A program made the position numbers and the translations under genes. The notes under the pieces were generated by a model, which did no database searches, was not told where the DNA came from, and worked only from the letters and a program-made list of their open reading frames with translations. Below are positions 46,894-55,473 of a stretch of DNA of 64,000 bases, piece by piece. This DNA is from CAZKAP01 sp964550895 (GTDB lineage: Bacteria; Bacteroidota; Bacteroidia; Flavobacteriales; Flavobacteriaceae), in assembly GCA_964550895.1 (NCBI GenBank), contig CAZKAP010000013.1:3986-67985 (forward strand). The letters are read 5' to 3'. Every line of letters starts with the position of its first letter. The first letter of the stretch is position 1.

Positions 46894-47814
46894 CTAGGAC
46901 GGGTTTTCCCTCCCATCGGTTTGGGTGGACAGAGGTTGCTCTGGCCAACGATACACGTGAAGGTCACGCTGTGGAAACGGTATTACGATTCCGGACTCAC
47001 GGAACCTCCGGAAGATTTCGAACCTCAGGTTACTCTCTATAAAAGGGGTGCGAAAACTATCGTTTACAAAGAAATGCAGGTTGAAAATCAACGCAGAATC
47101 CCCGAAATCGTCAAAGGTCACAAAGGGTTGCGGGTATTTCAACACCTCCCCGTGTGAAGCAGCCGCATCGAGCAGGACCTGCCTGACCTGTTCGGGTTGA
47201 GAACTGTACGAAACCCCAACCTGGACGGACTCCCGGGTAGTGCGGTTGTTCTGGGTAAAGTTGTAGACCGTATCGCTGATGAACTTGTGGTTGGGGATAA
47301 CGATCACTCGATCGTCCCGGGTAAGTGCACGGGTAGTACGCAACTTAATTTCAAAGATTCGGCCTACCTTGCCCTCTACTTCGACCACATCGCCGACCAG
47401 CACGGATTTGTCCACGATGATCATGATACCGGCGATGATGTCCTGAAACAATACCTGCAGGGCCAGTCCCAGTCCAACCAGCAAGGCGGCAGAGGCGGTA
47501 AGTAAGACGGTGACATTGATCCCCGCCGCGCTCAGGGTTATCAGGATTACCGTCAGGTAAACCGTATAGTTGATAAACTTGAAGACACTGATGAACTTGA
47601 GTTTATCCTCCTCCTTCATGTTCCGGGTAATAAGCCGGCGCAGCCATTTGAGTAAAAACCCGGTTGCGGCATAGACAAATACCAGGGTCAGTATAAGACC
47701 CAGGGTGAGGTGAATGGAGCGATCCTCACCGATAGGTATCTCGGGACCCGCATTTAATATTCGCTGAAGGGCACGAAAAAAGTCATTGCTGAAAAAGTCC
47801 TTAAGTGCATCCAT
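46894..47814 (-). CDS. MscS family mechanosensitive channel
   Basis: This 306-residue protein starts at MDALKDFF, which follows two upstream residues (M-I) of a longer frame. It has three membrane helices (LTLGLILTLVFVYAATGFLL, ISVFKFINYTVYLTVILITLS and the pore helix TVLLTASAALLVGLGLALQVLFQDIIAGIMIIV), then the beta domain with GDVVEVEGKVGRIFEIKLRTT and a C-terminal alpha/beta domain. The pore helix, rich in Ala and Gly, is the MscS signature. It releases solutes on membrane stretch. It sits between the response regulator and the ABC-2 genes with no clear link to either. Confidence 0.92.
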   Translation of the reverse strand: MDALKDFFSNDFFRALQRILNAGPEIPIGEDRSIHLTLGLILTLVFVYAATGFLLKWLRRLITRNMKEEDKLKFISVFKFINYTVYLTVILITLSAAGINVTVLLTASAALLVGLGLALQVLFQDIIAGIMIIVDKSVLVGDVVEVEGKVGRIFEIKLRTTRALTRDDRVIVIPNHKFISDTVYNFTQNNRTTRESVQVGVSYSSQPEQVRQVLLDAAASHGEVLKYPQPFVTFDDFGDSALIFNLHFFVNDSFRTPFIESNLRFEIFRRFRESGIVIPFPQRDLHVYRWPEQPLSTQTDGRENPS

Positions 47815-47823
47815 TATCACTAT

Positions 47824-49164
47824 TTAGTACCTTAACCATCTCCAGAGCTCCAGATAGGTTGTTTTTTTACCATACATGAGTATCCCGACCCGATAGATCT
47901 TTGCGGCTACCCAGACCACACCCAGAAAAGTTACCACTAAAAGGAATATCGATAGCATGAGTTGCCAGAGAGGCACCCCGTTTTCGCCTATGCCCCCGGG
48001 TAGCCTCATGAGCATAACAATGGGTGAAGTCAGGGGAAAAAGGGAGAACCCAACGGCTATGGGGCCATGGGGATTGCTGAACACCGAGAAAAAGCCCACA
48101 TAAATGGCCAGCATCAGGGGCAGTATAATCGGGAAAATGAACTGCTGGGTATCCGTTTCGTTATCTACGGCCGCACCTATGGCGGCATAGATGGAACTGT
48201 AGATCAGGTACCCTAAAACGAAGTAGACCAGGAAGAAGAAGATGAGCAGATTCCAGGGAATACGCAGGATTTCGCTCCCAATGGATTTTATCCTCATAAA
48301 AGTCTCCGGAGAAAATTCGGAGGAGACTCCGGCGGTCATCGCCTTGAGGTCCGCCCGGTCGAACAATATGCCGGGATCGATTCCCAGGACCAGCAGCGTA
48401 ATGATCAGCAAAAGGCCGCCAGCTACAATCCAAATCAGAAATTGTGTAACCCCGGCCAGGGAAGTACCTATTATTTTACCGAGCATCAGCTCGAAAGGCT
48501 TTACTGAAGAGATAATCACTTCAATGATCCGGCTGGTTTTTTCCTCGATTACGCTGCGCATGACGAAACCGCCGTAGATAATGATGAACATCATGATGAG
48601 GTAACCGAATCCTCCTCCAATAAAGGCCTTGATCTCGCTGATGCCCTTAATATTCTCTTCCCCTCCATAGGTCGCAGTGCGTATCTCAAATTCCCGACCT
48701 ACCCCGGAGAAATCCGCCTCGCTCACGCCAAGGTTCCTCAAGCGCTCCTCCCGCAGGGTACGCTCCAGGGTACCCTCGATCTGCTCGAGCAGCAGACTGA
48801 CCGGACTTTCCTTGGAGTAGAAAAATGAGCTGTCTGCGGACTGCACGGCCGTAGGATATTCCGGGATGTAAATGAGCCCGTAAAACCCCATGGACTGAAC
48901 CGAATCCATGGCCTCTTCGAGTGGAAGATCCCTGAACTGCAGGAAGGACATGGAGGCCGTGTGCTCAAAATCTTCCCGGAAGAATTCACTCTCGTTGAGA
49001 ACTGCAATGACCCGCTTCTCACTATCGTTGACCCGGGTAAGGAAGGCAATCAGTACGACCATGGCCACCATCAGCACCGGGCTGAGGAAGGTCATCACTA
49101 TAAAGGACCGGTTCCGTACCTTGGCCAGGTATTCACGGACGATGATCAGGTTGAGCTTATTCAT
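47824..49164 (-). CDS. ABC-2 type permease (NatB-like)
   Basis: The protein has 446 residues from ATG 49164 (MNKLNLIIVREYLAKVRNRSF); a 93-residue upstream extension is an antisense artefact. It has one N-terminal membrane helix (FIVMTFLSPVLMVAMVVLIAF), a large periplasmic domain (about residues 60-210), and then five to six membrane helices, among them FGYLIMMFIIIYGGFVM, GVTQFLIWIVAGGLLLIITLL and LLIFFFLVYFVLGYLIY. VIEEKTSRIIEVIISSVKPFELMLGKIIG (about residue 245) is the conserved ABC-2 coupling segment. The start overlaps the ATPase stop by eight bases, so the two are co-translated. Architecture matches NatB, a sodium exporter subunit, but the substrate cannot be read. Confidence 0.9.
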   Translation of the reverse strand: MNKLNLIIVREYLAKVRNRSFIVMTFLSPVLMVAMVVLIAFLTRVNDSEKRVIAVLNESEFFREDFEHTASMSFLQFRDLPLEEAMDSVQSMGFYGLIYIPEYPTAVQSADSSFFYSKESPVSLLLEQIEGTLERTLREERLRNLGVSEADFSGVGREFEIRTATYGGEENIKGISEIKAFIGGGFGYLIMMFIIIYGGFVMRSVIEEKTSRIIEVIISSVKPFELMLGKIIGTSLAGVTQFLIWIVAGGLLLIITLLVLGIDPGILFDRADLKAMTAGVSSEFSPETFMRIKSIGSEILRIPWNLLIFFFLVYFVLGYLIYSSIYAAIGAAVDNETDTQQFIFPIILPLMLAIYVGFFSVFSNPHGPIAVGFSLFPLTSPIVMLMRLPGGIGENGVPLWQLMLSIFLLVVTFLGVVWVAAKIYRVGILMYGKKTTYLELWRWLRY

Positions 49165-50104
49165 GACCGGCCCCGGATTGAACGGTTCGTATAAATATAT
49201 CGTTGGCCGTGGGTATGAGTTCTTCAAAACGCTGTATGGCCGCTTTGTCCGACAGGTAGTGCAGGACTTCCCGCGTGTCGGGACAGGGCAGGTTGAGCTG
49301 AAACTCCAGGAGCCCGTCCCGATCGATATACCGGGCGCCATCAATTTTGAATCGCTTTTCGAGTTCCCCCAACAGGTTCCGGTATTCCCCATCCACATGG
49401 AGCACAACGGCGAATTCATTCTTGCGGTATTCCTTCTTGATTTCACTCAGCCGGCCCTCCAGCAGTTTTTCGGAATTGTGTATTAGTGCAATGTACTCGC
49501 ACAACTCCTCTACCGACTCCATACGATGGGTGGAAAAAATGATGGACGCACCTTGGTCCTTGAGTTCCAGGATTTCGTCCTTGATCTTCTGGGCATTGAT
49601 CGGATCGAATCCACTAAAGGGCTCATCAAAAATGAGCAACCTGGGCTCGTGAAGCACCGTTACTATGAACTGGATCTTTTGGGCCATGCCCTTGGAAAGC
49701 TCCAGTATCTTCTTGTTCCACCAGTCCCCGATTTCCAGTTTCTCAAACCAGTGCATCAAGCGCCTCCGGGCCTCGGTCTTACTCAGTCCCTTAAGCTGCG
49801 CCAGATAGAGGGCCTGTTCACCCACGCGCATACCCTTGTAGAGGCCGCGTTCCTCCGGGAGGTAGCCGATCCTGCCTATGTGTTCAGGAGCGAGGGGTTC
49901 TCCTTCGAAAAAAACCCGTCCCGAATCGGGATACGTAATTTGATTGATGATCCGTATGAGAGACGTCTTTCCTGCACCATTAGGCCCCAAAAGGCCATAG
50001 ATGGTATTCGAGGGTATGGTCAGACTGATGTCGGTCAGCGCCTGATGGTTTCCGTACCTCTTGCAGACGTCTTCTACTCGGATAACAGGATCTGCGGGGT
50101 GCAT
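49157..50104 (-). CDS. ABC transporter ATP-binding protein (NatA-like)
   Basis: This 315-residue ATPase pairs with the permease at 47824. It has Walker A YGLLGPNGAGKTSLIRI (about residue 36), the signature ELSKGMAQKIQFIVTVLHEP (about residue 134; L-S-K-G-M in place of the more usual L-S-G-G-Q), Walker B LLIFDEPFSGFDPINA and IIFSTHRMESVEELC. The C-terminal extension (about 215-315) resembles the domain found in NatA-type subunits. Function as an exporter ATPase is likely. Confidence 0.9.
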   Translation of the reverse strand: MHPADPVIRVEDVCKRYGNHQALTDISLTIPSNTIYGLLGPNGAGKTSLIRIINQITYPDSGRVFFEGEPLAPEHIGRIGYLPEERGLYKGMRVGEQALYLAQLKGLSKTEARRRLMHWFEKLEIGDWWNKKILELSKGMAQKIQFIVTVLHEPRLLIFDEPFSGFDPINAQKIKDEILELKDQGASIIFSTHRMESVEELCEYIALIHNSEKLLEGRLSEIKKEYRKNEFAVVLHVDGEYRNLLGELEKRFKIDGARYIDRDGLLEFQLNLPCPDTREVLHYLSDKAAIQRFEELIPTANDIFIRTVQSGAGHE

Positions 50105-50232
50105 GCGTCAAATATAAGTAAATAGAGCGGTTGTGCTTTTTTGCGGAATTCCCGCATCGGAACAGCGAGAAGCTCATGACATGACGCTCTGGAAACCAGC
50201 GACTAAGAAGAAGGGCTACATAAAAAACAAAA

Positions 50233-50260
50233 CCCACCCTTAAACGAATTTAAGGATGGG
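50233..50260 (-). terminator. Intrinsic terminator after dnaJ
   Basis: CCCACCCTTAAA and TTTAAGGATGGG pair with one mismatch around a 4-base loop. On the minus strand it is followed by TTTTgTTTTTT. It lies about 90 bases beyond the dnaJ stop. Confidence 0.75.
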
Positions 50261-50352
50261 AAAAAAATTGCTATGAAAAAGAAAATTGATATTGTTTAAC
50301 AATACCTAAGTCAAATATACGTCAAAATTTTTAATGCAAACAGCCGAATTTA

Positions 50353-51462
50353 CTAGGAAAACATATCCTTTACCTTGTCGAAAAACGACTTGTCTGATTT
50401 CTTCGGACTTGGAACAAAATGGCTGTCTTCCTTCATTTTTTCGAAGAAATCCCGCTGTTCTTTGCTCAGCTCCTGAGGGGTCCACACATTGACATGGACG
50501 AGAAGATCGCCCGTACCGTATCCGTTCAGGGAATTTATGCCCTTATCCCTTAATCTGAGAATTTTGCCGGACTGTATGCCGGCTTCCAGCTTGATGCGGA
50601 CCTTGCCCCCAATGGTATCGATCTCCCTCGAGGTGCCGAGAACGGCCTCCGGTATGCTGATGTACAGGTCGTAATGGAGGTTATCTCCTTCCCGCTTTAG
50701 GGTAGGATGTTCATTGGTCTCGATAAGTACTAGCAGGTCACCGGGTATGGAATTGCCCGGAGCCTCATTTCCTTTGCCTGATATCTTGAGCTGCATGCCC
50801 GATTCCACGCCGGCAGGTATCTTGACCGAAACGGTTTCCTCGCGAGCCACCATGCCCTCGGCATCGGCGCCGGGAGGTTTTTGGTCGATCACCTGTCCGC
50901 TGCCCCCGCACTGGTTACAGGTAGTGGAGGTCTGCATGCGGCCGAGTATGGTGTTGGCAATTTTAGTGACCTGACCGGTTCCCTGGCAGGTAGGACAATT
51001 ACGGTAGGTCACGCCTTCGGCCTTCACCTTCCTGCGAACCTTCACCTTCTTTTCCACCCCGGACGCGACCTCCTCCAGATCCAGCTTAACCCGGATGCGA
51101 AGATTGCTTCCCTTCACCCGACGCTGGCCACCGAATCCACCAAATCCACCGAATCCACCAGAAAAAGCCCCTCCGAAAATATCCCCGAACTGGCTGAAGA
51201 TGTCCTCCATATTCATCCCGCCGCCACCGAATCCACCGCCGGTAAAGGCGTCGTGACCATAGCGGTCGTACTGTGCCCTCTTTTCGGGATCGCTCAGCAC
51301 CTCGTAAGCCTCAGCCGCCCGCTTGAATTCCTCCTCGGCATGGCTGTCCCCCGGATTCTTATCCGGATGGAATTCCAGTGCCTTCTTCCGGTAAGCCTTC
51401 TTGATCTCAGCCTCGCTAGCATCTTTCGAAATGCCCAGAACTTCGTAATAGTCTTTTTTCAT
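50353..51462 (-). CDS. dnaJ: Chaperone protein DnaJ (single-zinc-centre form)
   Basis: DnaJ delivers clients to DnaK and stimulates its ATPase. This 369-residue protein has the J domain (about residues 1-70, with HPDKNPGD carrying the HPD motif), a Gly/Phe-rich linker (GGFGGGG through FGGFGG, about 75-115), a zinc region and a C-terminal domain (about 215-340, for example GNSIPGDLLVLIETNEHPTLKREGDNLHYDLY). The zinc region has only two C-x-x-C-x-G-x-G motifs, CPTCQGTG and CNQCGGSG, where E. coli DnaJ has four. It is transcribed after grpE, 10 bases away, with a terminator beyond. dnaK is not in the window. Confidence 0.95.
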   Translation of the reverse strand: MKKDYYEVLGISKDASEAEIKKAYRKKALEFHPDKNPGDSHAEEEFKRAAEAYEVLSDPEKRAQYDRYGHDAFTGGGFGGGGMNMEDIFSQFGDIFGGAFSGGFGGFGGFGGQRRVKGSNLRIRVKLDLEEVASGVEKKVKVRRKVKAEGVTYRNCPTCQGTGQVTKIANTILGRMQTSTTCNQCGGSGQVIDQKPPGADAEGMVAREETVSVKIPAGVESGMQLKISGKGNEAPGNSIPGDLLVLIETNEHPTLKREGDNLHYDLYISIPEAVLGTSREIDTIGGKVRIKLEAGIQSGKILRLRDKGINSLNGYGTGDLLVHVNVWTPQELSKEQRDFFEKMKEDSHFVPSPKKSDKSFFDKVKDMFS

Positions 51463-51472
51463 CCTTGCTTGG

Positions 51473-52021
51473 TTATTGCCCGACGACCACCTTGGGGTGA
51501 CGGATAATTTTATCGCCGAGTCGGTAGCCGGTCTCTACCACGTCAATCACCTTTCCCTTAAGCGATTCTTCAGGAGAGGGAATTTGGGTAACCGCTTCGT
51601 GCAACTCCGGATCGAAGGCCGCACCCTGCTCCAGCTCGATGGGCTCCAGGCCTTTCTGCCTGAGGGTCTCGGTGAACTTTTGATGGATCAGGCCCACGCC
51701 TTCGATCCACTGATCCGCACCGGCCTTGTTCATTTCGGCCAGCGCGCGATCAAAATCGTCCAGTACAGGCAGCAAGGCCTGGATGACTTCCTGTCCGGCA
51801 GTCCGGAAGAGCTCCAACCGCTCCTTCTGGGTGCGTTTTTTGTAGTTCTCAAACTCGGCAAACAGGCGGAGGAATTTTTCCTTTTCCCCGGCCAGTTGCT
51901 CTTCCAGGCTCGGCTCGGTTTGCTCCCGAACCTCCTGTTCTTCCTGAGTTTCTTGTATCTCCTTGTCCTCAGCCGTATTCTTCTCCTGCTCCGAATCGGG
52001 CAATTCTACGTCTTTACTCAT
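51473..52021 (-). CDS. grpE: Nucleotide exchange factor GrpE
   Basis: GrpE releases ADP from DnaK. This 182-residue protein has an acidic coiled-coil N-terminus (about residues 10-55, rich in Glu), the dimerising helix EKEKFLRLFAEFENYKKRTQKERLELFRTAGQEVIQALLPVLDDFDRAL (about residue 46), and the C-terminal beta domain with GAAFDPELHEAVTQIPS and GYRLGDKIIRHPKVVVG, the family signature. It lies just upstream of dnaJ. A short TTGCC-GGCAA inverted repeat at 52058-52072 sits before it, but I see no CIRCE heat-shock operator. Confidence 0.95.
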   Translation of the reverse strand: MSKDVELPDSEQEKNTAEDKEIQETQEEQEVREQTEPSLEEQLAGEKEKFLRLFAEFENYKKRTQKERLELFRTAGQEVIQALLPVLDDFDRALAEMNKAGADQWIEGVGLIHQKFTETLRQKGLEPIELEQGAAFDPELHEAVTQIPSPEESLKGKVIDVVETGYRLGDKIIRHPKVVVGQ

Positions 52022-52144
52022 TTTAGGGTAATCGTTTTAATCGAGGGGTCAAATAACTTGCCAGTCCGGCAAATATGCCAAAATGTCACCAAAAGTAAGC
52101 AACCTGAAGCAGTCCGGAAATTCCGCCGGGTATCTAACCCGGAA

Positions 52145-53056
52145 TCAGGTGAGGATATCCTCCAGAGCACTGCGAATATTCACGTAGTCGAATCGGAAAC
52201 CGGCATCCTGAAGCTTTCGTGAACTCACGCGCTGACTCTCCAAAAGCACGGCGGACATCTCTCCGAAAGCGATCTTGACCAGCAGACCGGGAATGGCAGG
52301 CAGCCAGACCGGGCGTCCCGTGACATCTCCCATCGCTTTAACGAGCTTTTCCTGAGAAACGGGATTGGGCGCTACCGCGTTGTACACTCCGGCAATCTCC
52401 TCCTCTTCCAGAGCGAAGCGAATGATGGAGGCCAGATCCCGGATATGAATCCAGGATTGCCATTGTTCACCGCTACCGAAAGCCGCCCCAAAACCCCATT
52501 TAACAGGAGTGAGCAATTTGGGTAGGGCGCCGCCTTCACGGGCCAGTACCAGGCCGATTCGCAGGCGGACTTCGGGAACTCCCAACTGCGCTACCTGCAG
52601 GGTAGCCTCTTCCCATGAACGGACCACTTCGGCAAGGAACCCCTTACCGGTATCCGGTTCGTTTTCGGTGTATAAACGGGAGCGGGAACTGGGATATATC
52701 CCTATGGCCGAAGCAGATACGAATTTTTCGATGTTCTCATGGCCGACCTCCACTATGGCCTTCCGAAGGGTTAAGGTACTTTGAACGCGGCTGTTGAGAA
52801 TCTTTTCGCGGTTCGCGGGAGTCCACCGTTCCGCTATGCTGGATCCGGCCAGGTTAACCACATGGGTGATGCCTTCGAAGGCATTCATATCAATTTCACC
52901 GAGACCCGGGTTCCAATAGTATCCTTTTCCCTGAAAGCGGTCTTTCAGCTTCTCCCGGGACGTACTCAGGTAGGCAAACGGGATGTGGTTCCTCTTGAGT
53001 TCCTGCATCAGTTCCGTGCCCACGAGTCCCGTACCTCCGCTTATGAGAACTTTCAT
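52145..53056 (-). CDS. TIGR01777 family NAD-dependent epimerase-like protein
   Basis: This 303-residue protein starts at ATG 53056. MKVLISGGTGLVGTELMQEL has the Rossmann G-x-x-G-x-x-G, and ITHVVNLAGSSIAERWTPANREKILNSRVQSTLTL, VSASAIGIYP and GEQWQSWIHIRDLASIIRFALEE match the TIGR01777/DUF1731 group, with the C-terminal ESQRVSSRKLQDAGFRFDY characteristic of it. Members are broadly found and poorly understood; some are involved in cell division in cyanobacteria and chloroplasts. The longer 53071 start is rejected because it lies inside the promoter element. Confidence 0.9.
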   Translation of the reverse strand: MKVLISGGTGLVGTELMQELKRNHIPFAYLSTSREKLKDRFQGKGYYWNPGLGEIDMNAFEGITHVVNLAGSSIAERWTPANREKILNSRVQSTLTLRKAIVEVGHENIEKFVSASAIGIYPSSRSRLYTENEPDTGKGFLAEVVRSWEEATLQVAQLGVPEVRLRIGLVLAREGGALPKLLTPVKWGFGAAFGSGEQWQSWIHIRDLASIIRFALEEEEIAGVYNAVAPNPVSQEKLVKAMGDVTGRPVWLPAIPGLLVKIAFGEMSAVLLESQRVSSRKLQDAGFRFDYVNIRSALEDILT

Positions 53057-53068
53057 CCTTTTTGTTGC

Positions 53069-53076
53069 CAAAGATA
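53069..53076 (-). promoter_or_regulatory. Candidate -7 element for the epimerase-like gene
   Basis: TATCTTTG on the minus strand is an exact TAnnTTTG match, 12 bp before ATG 53056, and implies a very short leader. Confidence 0.45.
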
Positions 53077-53115
53077 CTGGATTCCCTGACGAACAGGCCG
53101 GGCTTTATGGAACCC

Positions 53116-53796
53116 TTAACGGCCTAGGGTCGCCCGGAGCATTTCTCTTTTCCCGGGGGGTCCCGGAAGCCGTTCCACCCAAAGACCCAGCTCCTGCAAG
53201 CTCCGGCGGACGGAGCCCTTGGCACAGTAGGTCACGAATACCCCTCCCGGGGACAGGCCACCTGCAAACTTTTCTAGTGCGGGCAGCTCCCAGAGTTCAG
53301 GCTGAACCCGGGCACCGAATGCATCGTAGTATACCAGGTCGATGCCTTTCTGTCCGGGAAAGTTGGCCACCGGCTGAAGCCATTTACGGATTCGGAACCC
53401 GGGTGATATTTCGGTCCACCGGCCGCCTTCCGCCTGATGTATATCCAGCAAAAACCGGTTTGCTTGCTGTGTTTCCTCCGGACGCGAGGTCAGGAATTCG
53501 GCATACCCCATCGATAAGGCCTCATTTGGTGCGCAGGGATAGGCCTCCACCGTCTGGTATTCCACCTGCCGGCCGCAGGTCCGGGATTCGAGCCAGGTAA
53601 GCAGGGCATTTAAACCCGTTCCCAGGCCCATCTCGAGTATGCGTAGTGGGACGGCATCCAGTTTTCGGTATCCCTGTTCGATGAACACATGCCGGGATTC
53701 CTGCACAGCCCCATGGCGGGAATGGTAGGTCTCGTCCAGTTCCGGCAGATACAGGGTCCTGGAGCCATCGGAGGTCTCAATTATTCTTCGATCCAT
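53116..53796 (-). CDS. mnmD: tRNA 5-methylaminomethyl-2-thiouridine methyltransferase-like protein (MnmD)
   Basis: This 226-residue protein corresponds to the methyltransferase half of E. coli MnmC, which makes mnm5s2U34 in tRNA. LNATYHSRHGA-like LDETYHSRHGAVQESRHVFIEQG (about residue 20) and LRILEMGLGTGLNALLTWL (about residue 52) form the SAM-binding region. DLVYYDAFGARVQPELW (about residue 155) and GGVFVTYCAKGSVRRSLQELGLWVERLPGPPGKREMLRA (about residue 184) complete the family pattern. ATG 53796 (MDRRIIETSDGS) is preferred over GTG 53826. No FAD-dependent MnmC2 half is fused, as in Gram-positive and Bacteroidota members. Confidence 0.88.
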   Translation of the reverse strand: MDRRIIETSDGSRTLYLPELDETYHSRHGAVQESRHVFIEQGYRKLDAVPLRILEMGLGTGLNALLTWLESRTCGRQVEYQTVEAYPCAPNEALSMGYAEFLTSRPEETQQANRFLLDIHQAEGGRWTEISPGFRIRKWLQPVANFPGQKGIDLVYYDAFGARVQPELWELPALEKFAGGLSPGGVFVTYCAKGSVRRSLQELGLWVERLPGPPGKREMLRATLGR

Positions 53797-53865
53797 ATTC
53801 AGAGTCGCGGCAGGGTACAGCCCCACTAAAGTAGGGGTTCCCTTCCATATATGTGTTTTCAGGGT

Positions 53866-53873
53866 TATCTTTG
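53866..53873 (+). promoter_or_regulatory. Candidate -7 element for ilvE
   Basis: TATCTTTG is an exact TAnnTTTG match, 21 bp before the ilvE ATG at 53895. Confidence 0.45.
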
Positions 53874-53894
53874 CAGTCCAAAACCTAGGATCTG

Positions 53895-54950
53895 ATGAAT
53901 ATTGCTATCGAGCGCAGTGAAAGCAGTCGGCTGGCTGGAATGGACATCGATAATCTCAAATTCGGAGAGCTCTTTACGGATCATATGTTCGTCTGTGATT
54001 TCCGGGAGGGCAACTGGCAGGAGCCGAGGATCGTACCCTACGGCCCCATTAAAATGAGTCCATCTTCCCGCGTTTTTCACTATGGCCAGGCCATATTCGA
54101 AGGTATGAAGGCGTACCGGGGCCAGGACGGTAAGGTCTACCTGTTTCGGCCGATGGATAATATCCGCCGGTTTAACAAGTCTGCCGTCCGTATGTACATA
54201 CCTGAAGTTCCGGAAGACCTCTTCATGGAAGGGTTGCAGACGCTGGTCCACACCGATAGCTCCTGGGTACCCGAGCCCTGGGGCAGCAGCCTGTATATCC
54301 GTCCTTTTGCGATCGCCTCCCAGGAAGGAATCATTGCCAGTCCATCCGAAGAATTCACCTTCATGATCATTTGTGCACCGGCTAACAAGTACTATTCCGG
54401 AGAGGTTCGCGTAAAAATCGAGGAAGACTTTAGCCGGGCGGCTCCAGGAGGATTCGGCTACGCCAAGGCGGCCGGAAACTACGCCGGTCAGTTCTACCCA
54501 ACGGCGCTGGCCAGGGAACAGGGCTATCAGCAGATTATCTGGACCAATGCCGGAACGCATGAATTCATTGAGGAAGCCGGCACCATGAATATTTTCATGC
54601 GCGTGGGAGACACCCTGCTTACCAGTCCGGTAAGCGACAGCATACTCGACGGTATCACGCGCAAAAGCCTGATTCAATTGGCCCGGGACCGGGGAATAGA
54701 CGTCGAGGTTCGGCCGGTGCGGGTAAGCGAACTCGTGGAAGCCGCAGAGGCGGGAACCTTGAAAGAACTCTTCGGAGCCGGTACGGCGGCAGTGGTCAGC
54801 CCGATCTCGGGCTTCGGGTTCCGGGATAAGAAATTTGAGTTGCCGGAGATCGCGGCGGACTCCATGGCCCTGCAGCTAAAGAATGCCCTGATGGACATAC
54901 AGTACGGACGGGCAGAGGATCCCTACGGCTGGAGAGTAGCCGTACATTAA
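53895..54950 (+). CDS. ilvE: Branched-chain-amino-acid aminotransferase
   Basis: IlvE transfers the amino group between glutamate and the keto acids of leucine, isoleucine and valine with PLP (fold IV). At 351 residues it has the eukaryotic/type II length. FHYGQAIFEGMKAYRG (about residue 61) is the conserved opening, SLYIRPFAIA the next strand, and YAKAAGNYAGQFYPTALA (about residue 190) contains the catalytic lysine. EFIEEAGTMNIFM carries the conserved Glu, and ELFGAGTAAVVSPI the phosphate-binding turn. HMG-CoA lyase at 29058 is a later step of leucine breakdown. Confidence 0.95.
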   Translation: MNIAIERSESSRLAGMDIDNLKFGELFTDHMFVCDFREGNWQEPRIVPYGPIKMSPSSRVFHYGQAIFEGMKAYRGQDGKVYLFRPMDNIRRFNKSAVRMYIPEVPEDLFMEGLQTLVHTDSSWVPEPWGSSLYIRPFAIASQEGIIASPSEEFTFMIICAPANKYYSGEVRVKIEEDFSRAAPGGFGYAKAAGNYAGQFYPTALAREQGYQQIIWTNAGTHEFIEEAGTMNIFMRVGDTLLTSPVSDSILDGITRKSLIQLARDRGIDVEVRPVRVSELVEAAEAGTLKELFGAGTAAVVSPISGFGFRDKKFELPEIAADSMALQLKNALMDIQYGRAEDPYGWRVAVH

Positions 54951-54980
54951 AGACGGCCCTCGGACTCCAACGCAATCGCT

Positions 54981-55172
54981 ATGTCGACAGGCAGAATCAT
55001 TTTCAGCATACTGTTCCTTATCGTTTTTGGCATCGTGCTTTTCTTCCAGTACAGGGGCCAAAGGGAATTTCACCGAAAGTATTTCAAAGGGGCCTGGTGG
55101 GTGATCGTCGCTTTCGGCCTCTTCGTTCTGCTTCTATTCGCATTCAAGTACTTCCTTACTGCAACCGCCTGA
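54981..55172 (+). CDS. Small two-helix membrane protein
   Basis: This 63-residue protein has two membrane helices (IIFSILFLIVFGIVLFF and WWVIVAFGLFVLLLFAF) joined by a basic cytoplasmic or periplasmic loop, YRGQREFHRKYFKG. It starts 30 bases after ilvE and may be co-transcribed with it. I know no function. Confidence 0.7.
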   Translation: MSTGRIIFSILFLIVFGIVLFFQYRGQREFHRKYFKGAWWVIVAFGLFVLLLFAFKYFLTATA

Positions 55173-55226
55173 ATTAGCTGTACGCAACAGCTCTGAGGCC
55201 ATTCGCAACAATAATCCTGCAAAACC

Positions 55227-55255
55227 TTGCCAGATGGTGAAAAGGATTACATTTG
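55227..55255 (+). promoter_or_regulatory. Complete Bacteroidota-type promoter
   Basis: TTG at 55227-55229 and TACATTTG at 55248-55255 are 18 bases apart, fitting the -33 TTG / -7 TAnnTTTG consensus. The ATG at 55277 follows 21 bases later. Confidence 0.6.
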
Positions 55256-55276
55256 TATTGGATATCAACAAAAATC

Positions 55277-55456
55277 ATGACGGTTCTACTCTACATCCTG
55301 GCCTCTCTGCTCGTGCTGAATGCTGCCTTGCTGCTGTTCAGTGTGAATGGCGCAAAGGAGATGTTCAGACGACCTATCCGTAAACTGAGAGAGACCCAGG
55401 TTCCATCCATTATGGAGCGCAAGATCCCCCAGGCAGAGTACAAGAAAGCCGTTTAA
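55277..55456 (+). CDS. Small membrane-anchored protein (59 aa)
   Basis: This 59-residue protein starts at ATG 55277. One N-terminal membrane helix (MTVLLYILASLLVLNAALLLF) is followed by a basic, proline-containing soluble tail (RRPIRKLRETQVP and QAEYKKAV). A complete promoter lies 21 bases upstream, which supports real expression and this start instead of the eight-residue longer frame. No family recognised. crcB follows after 17 bases and probably shares the transcript. Confidence 0.7.
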   Translation: MTVLLYILASLLVLNAALLLFSVNGAKEMFRRPIRKLRETQVPSIMERKIPQAEYKKAV

Positions 55457-55473
55457 ATACGTGATTACATCTT

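Noticed and set aside
52058..52072. TTGCC-GGCAA inverted repeat before grpE as a CIRCE heat-shock operator
   Set aside because: Arms are only 5 bp and the sequence does not match CIRCE (TTAGCACTC-N9-GAGTGCTAA).
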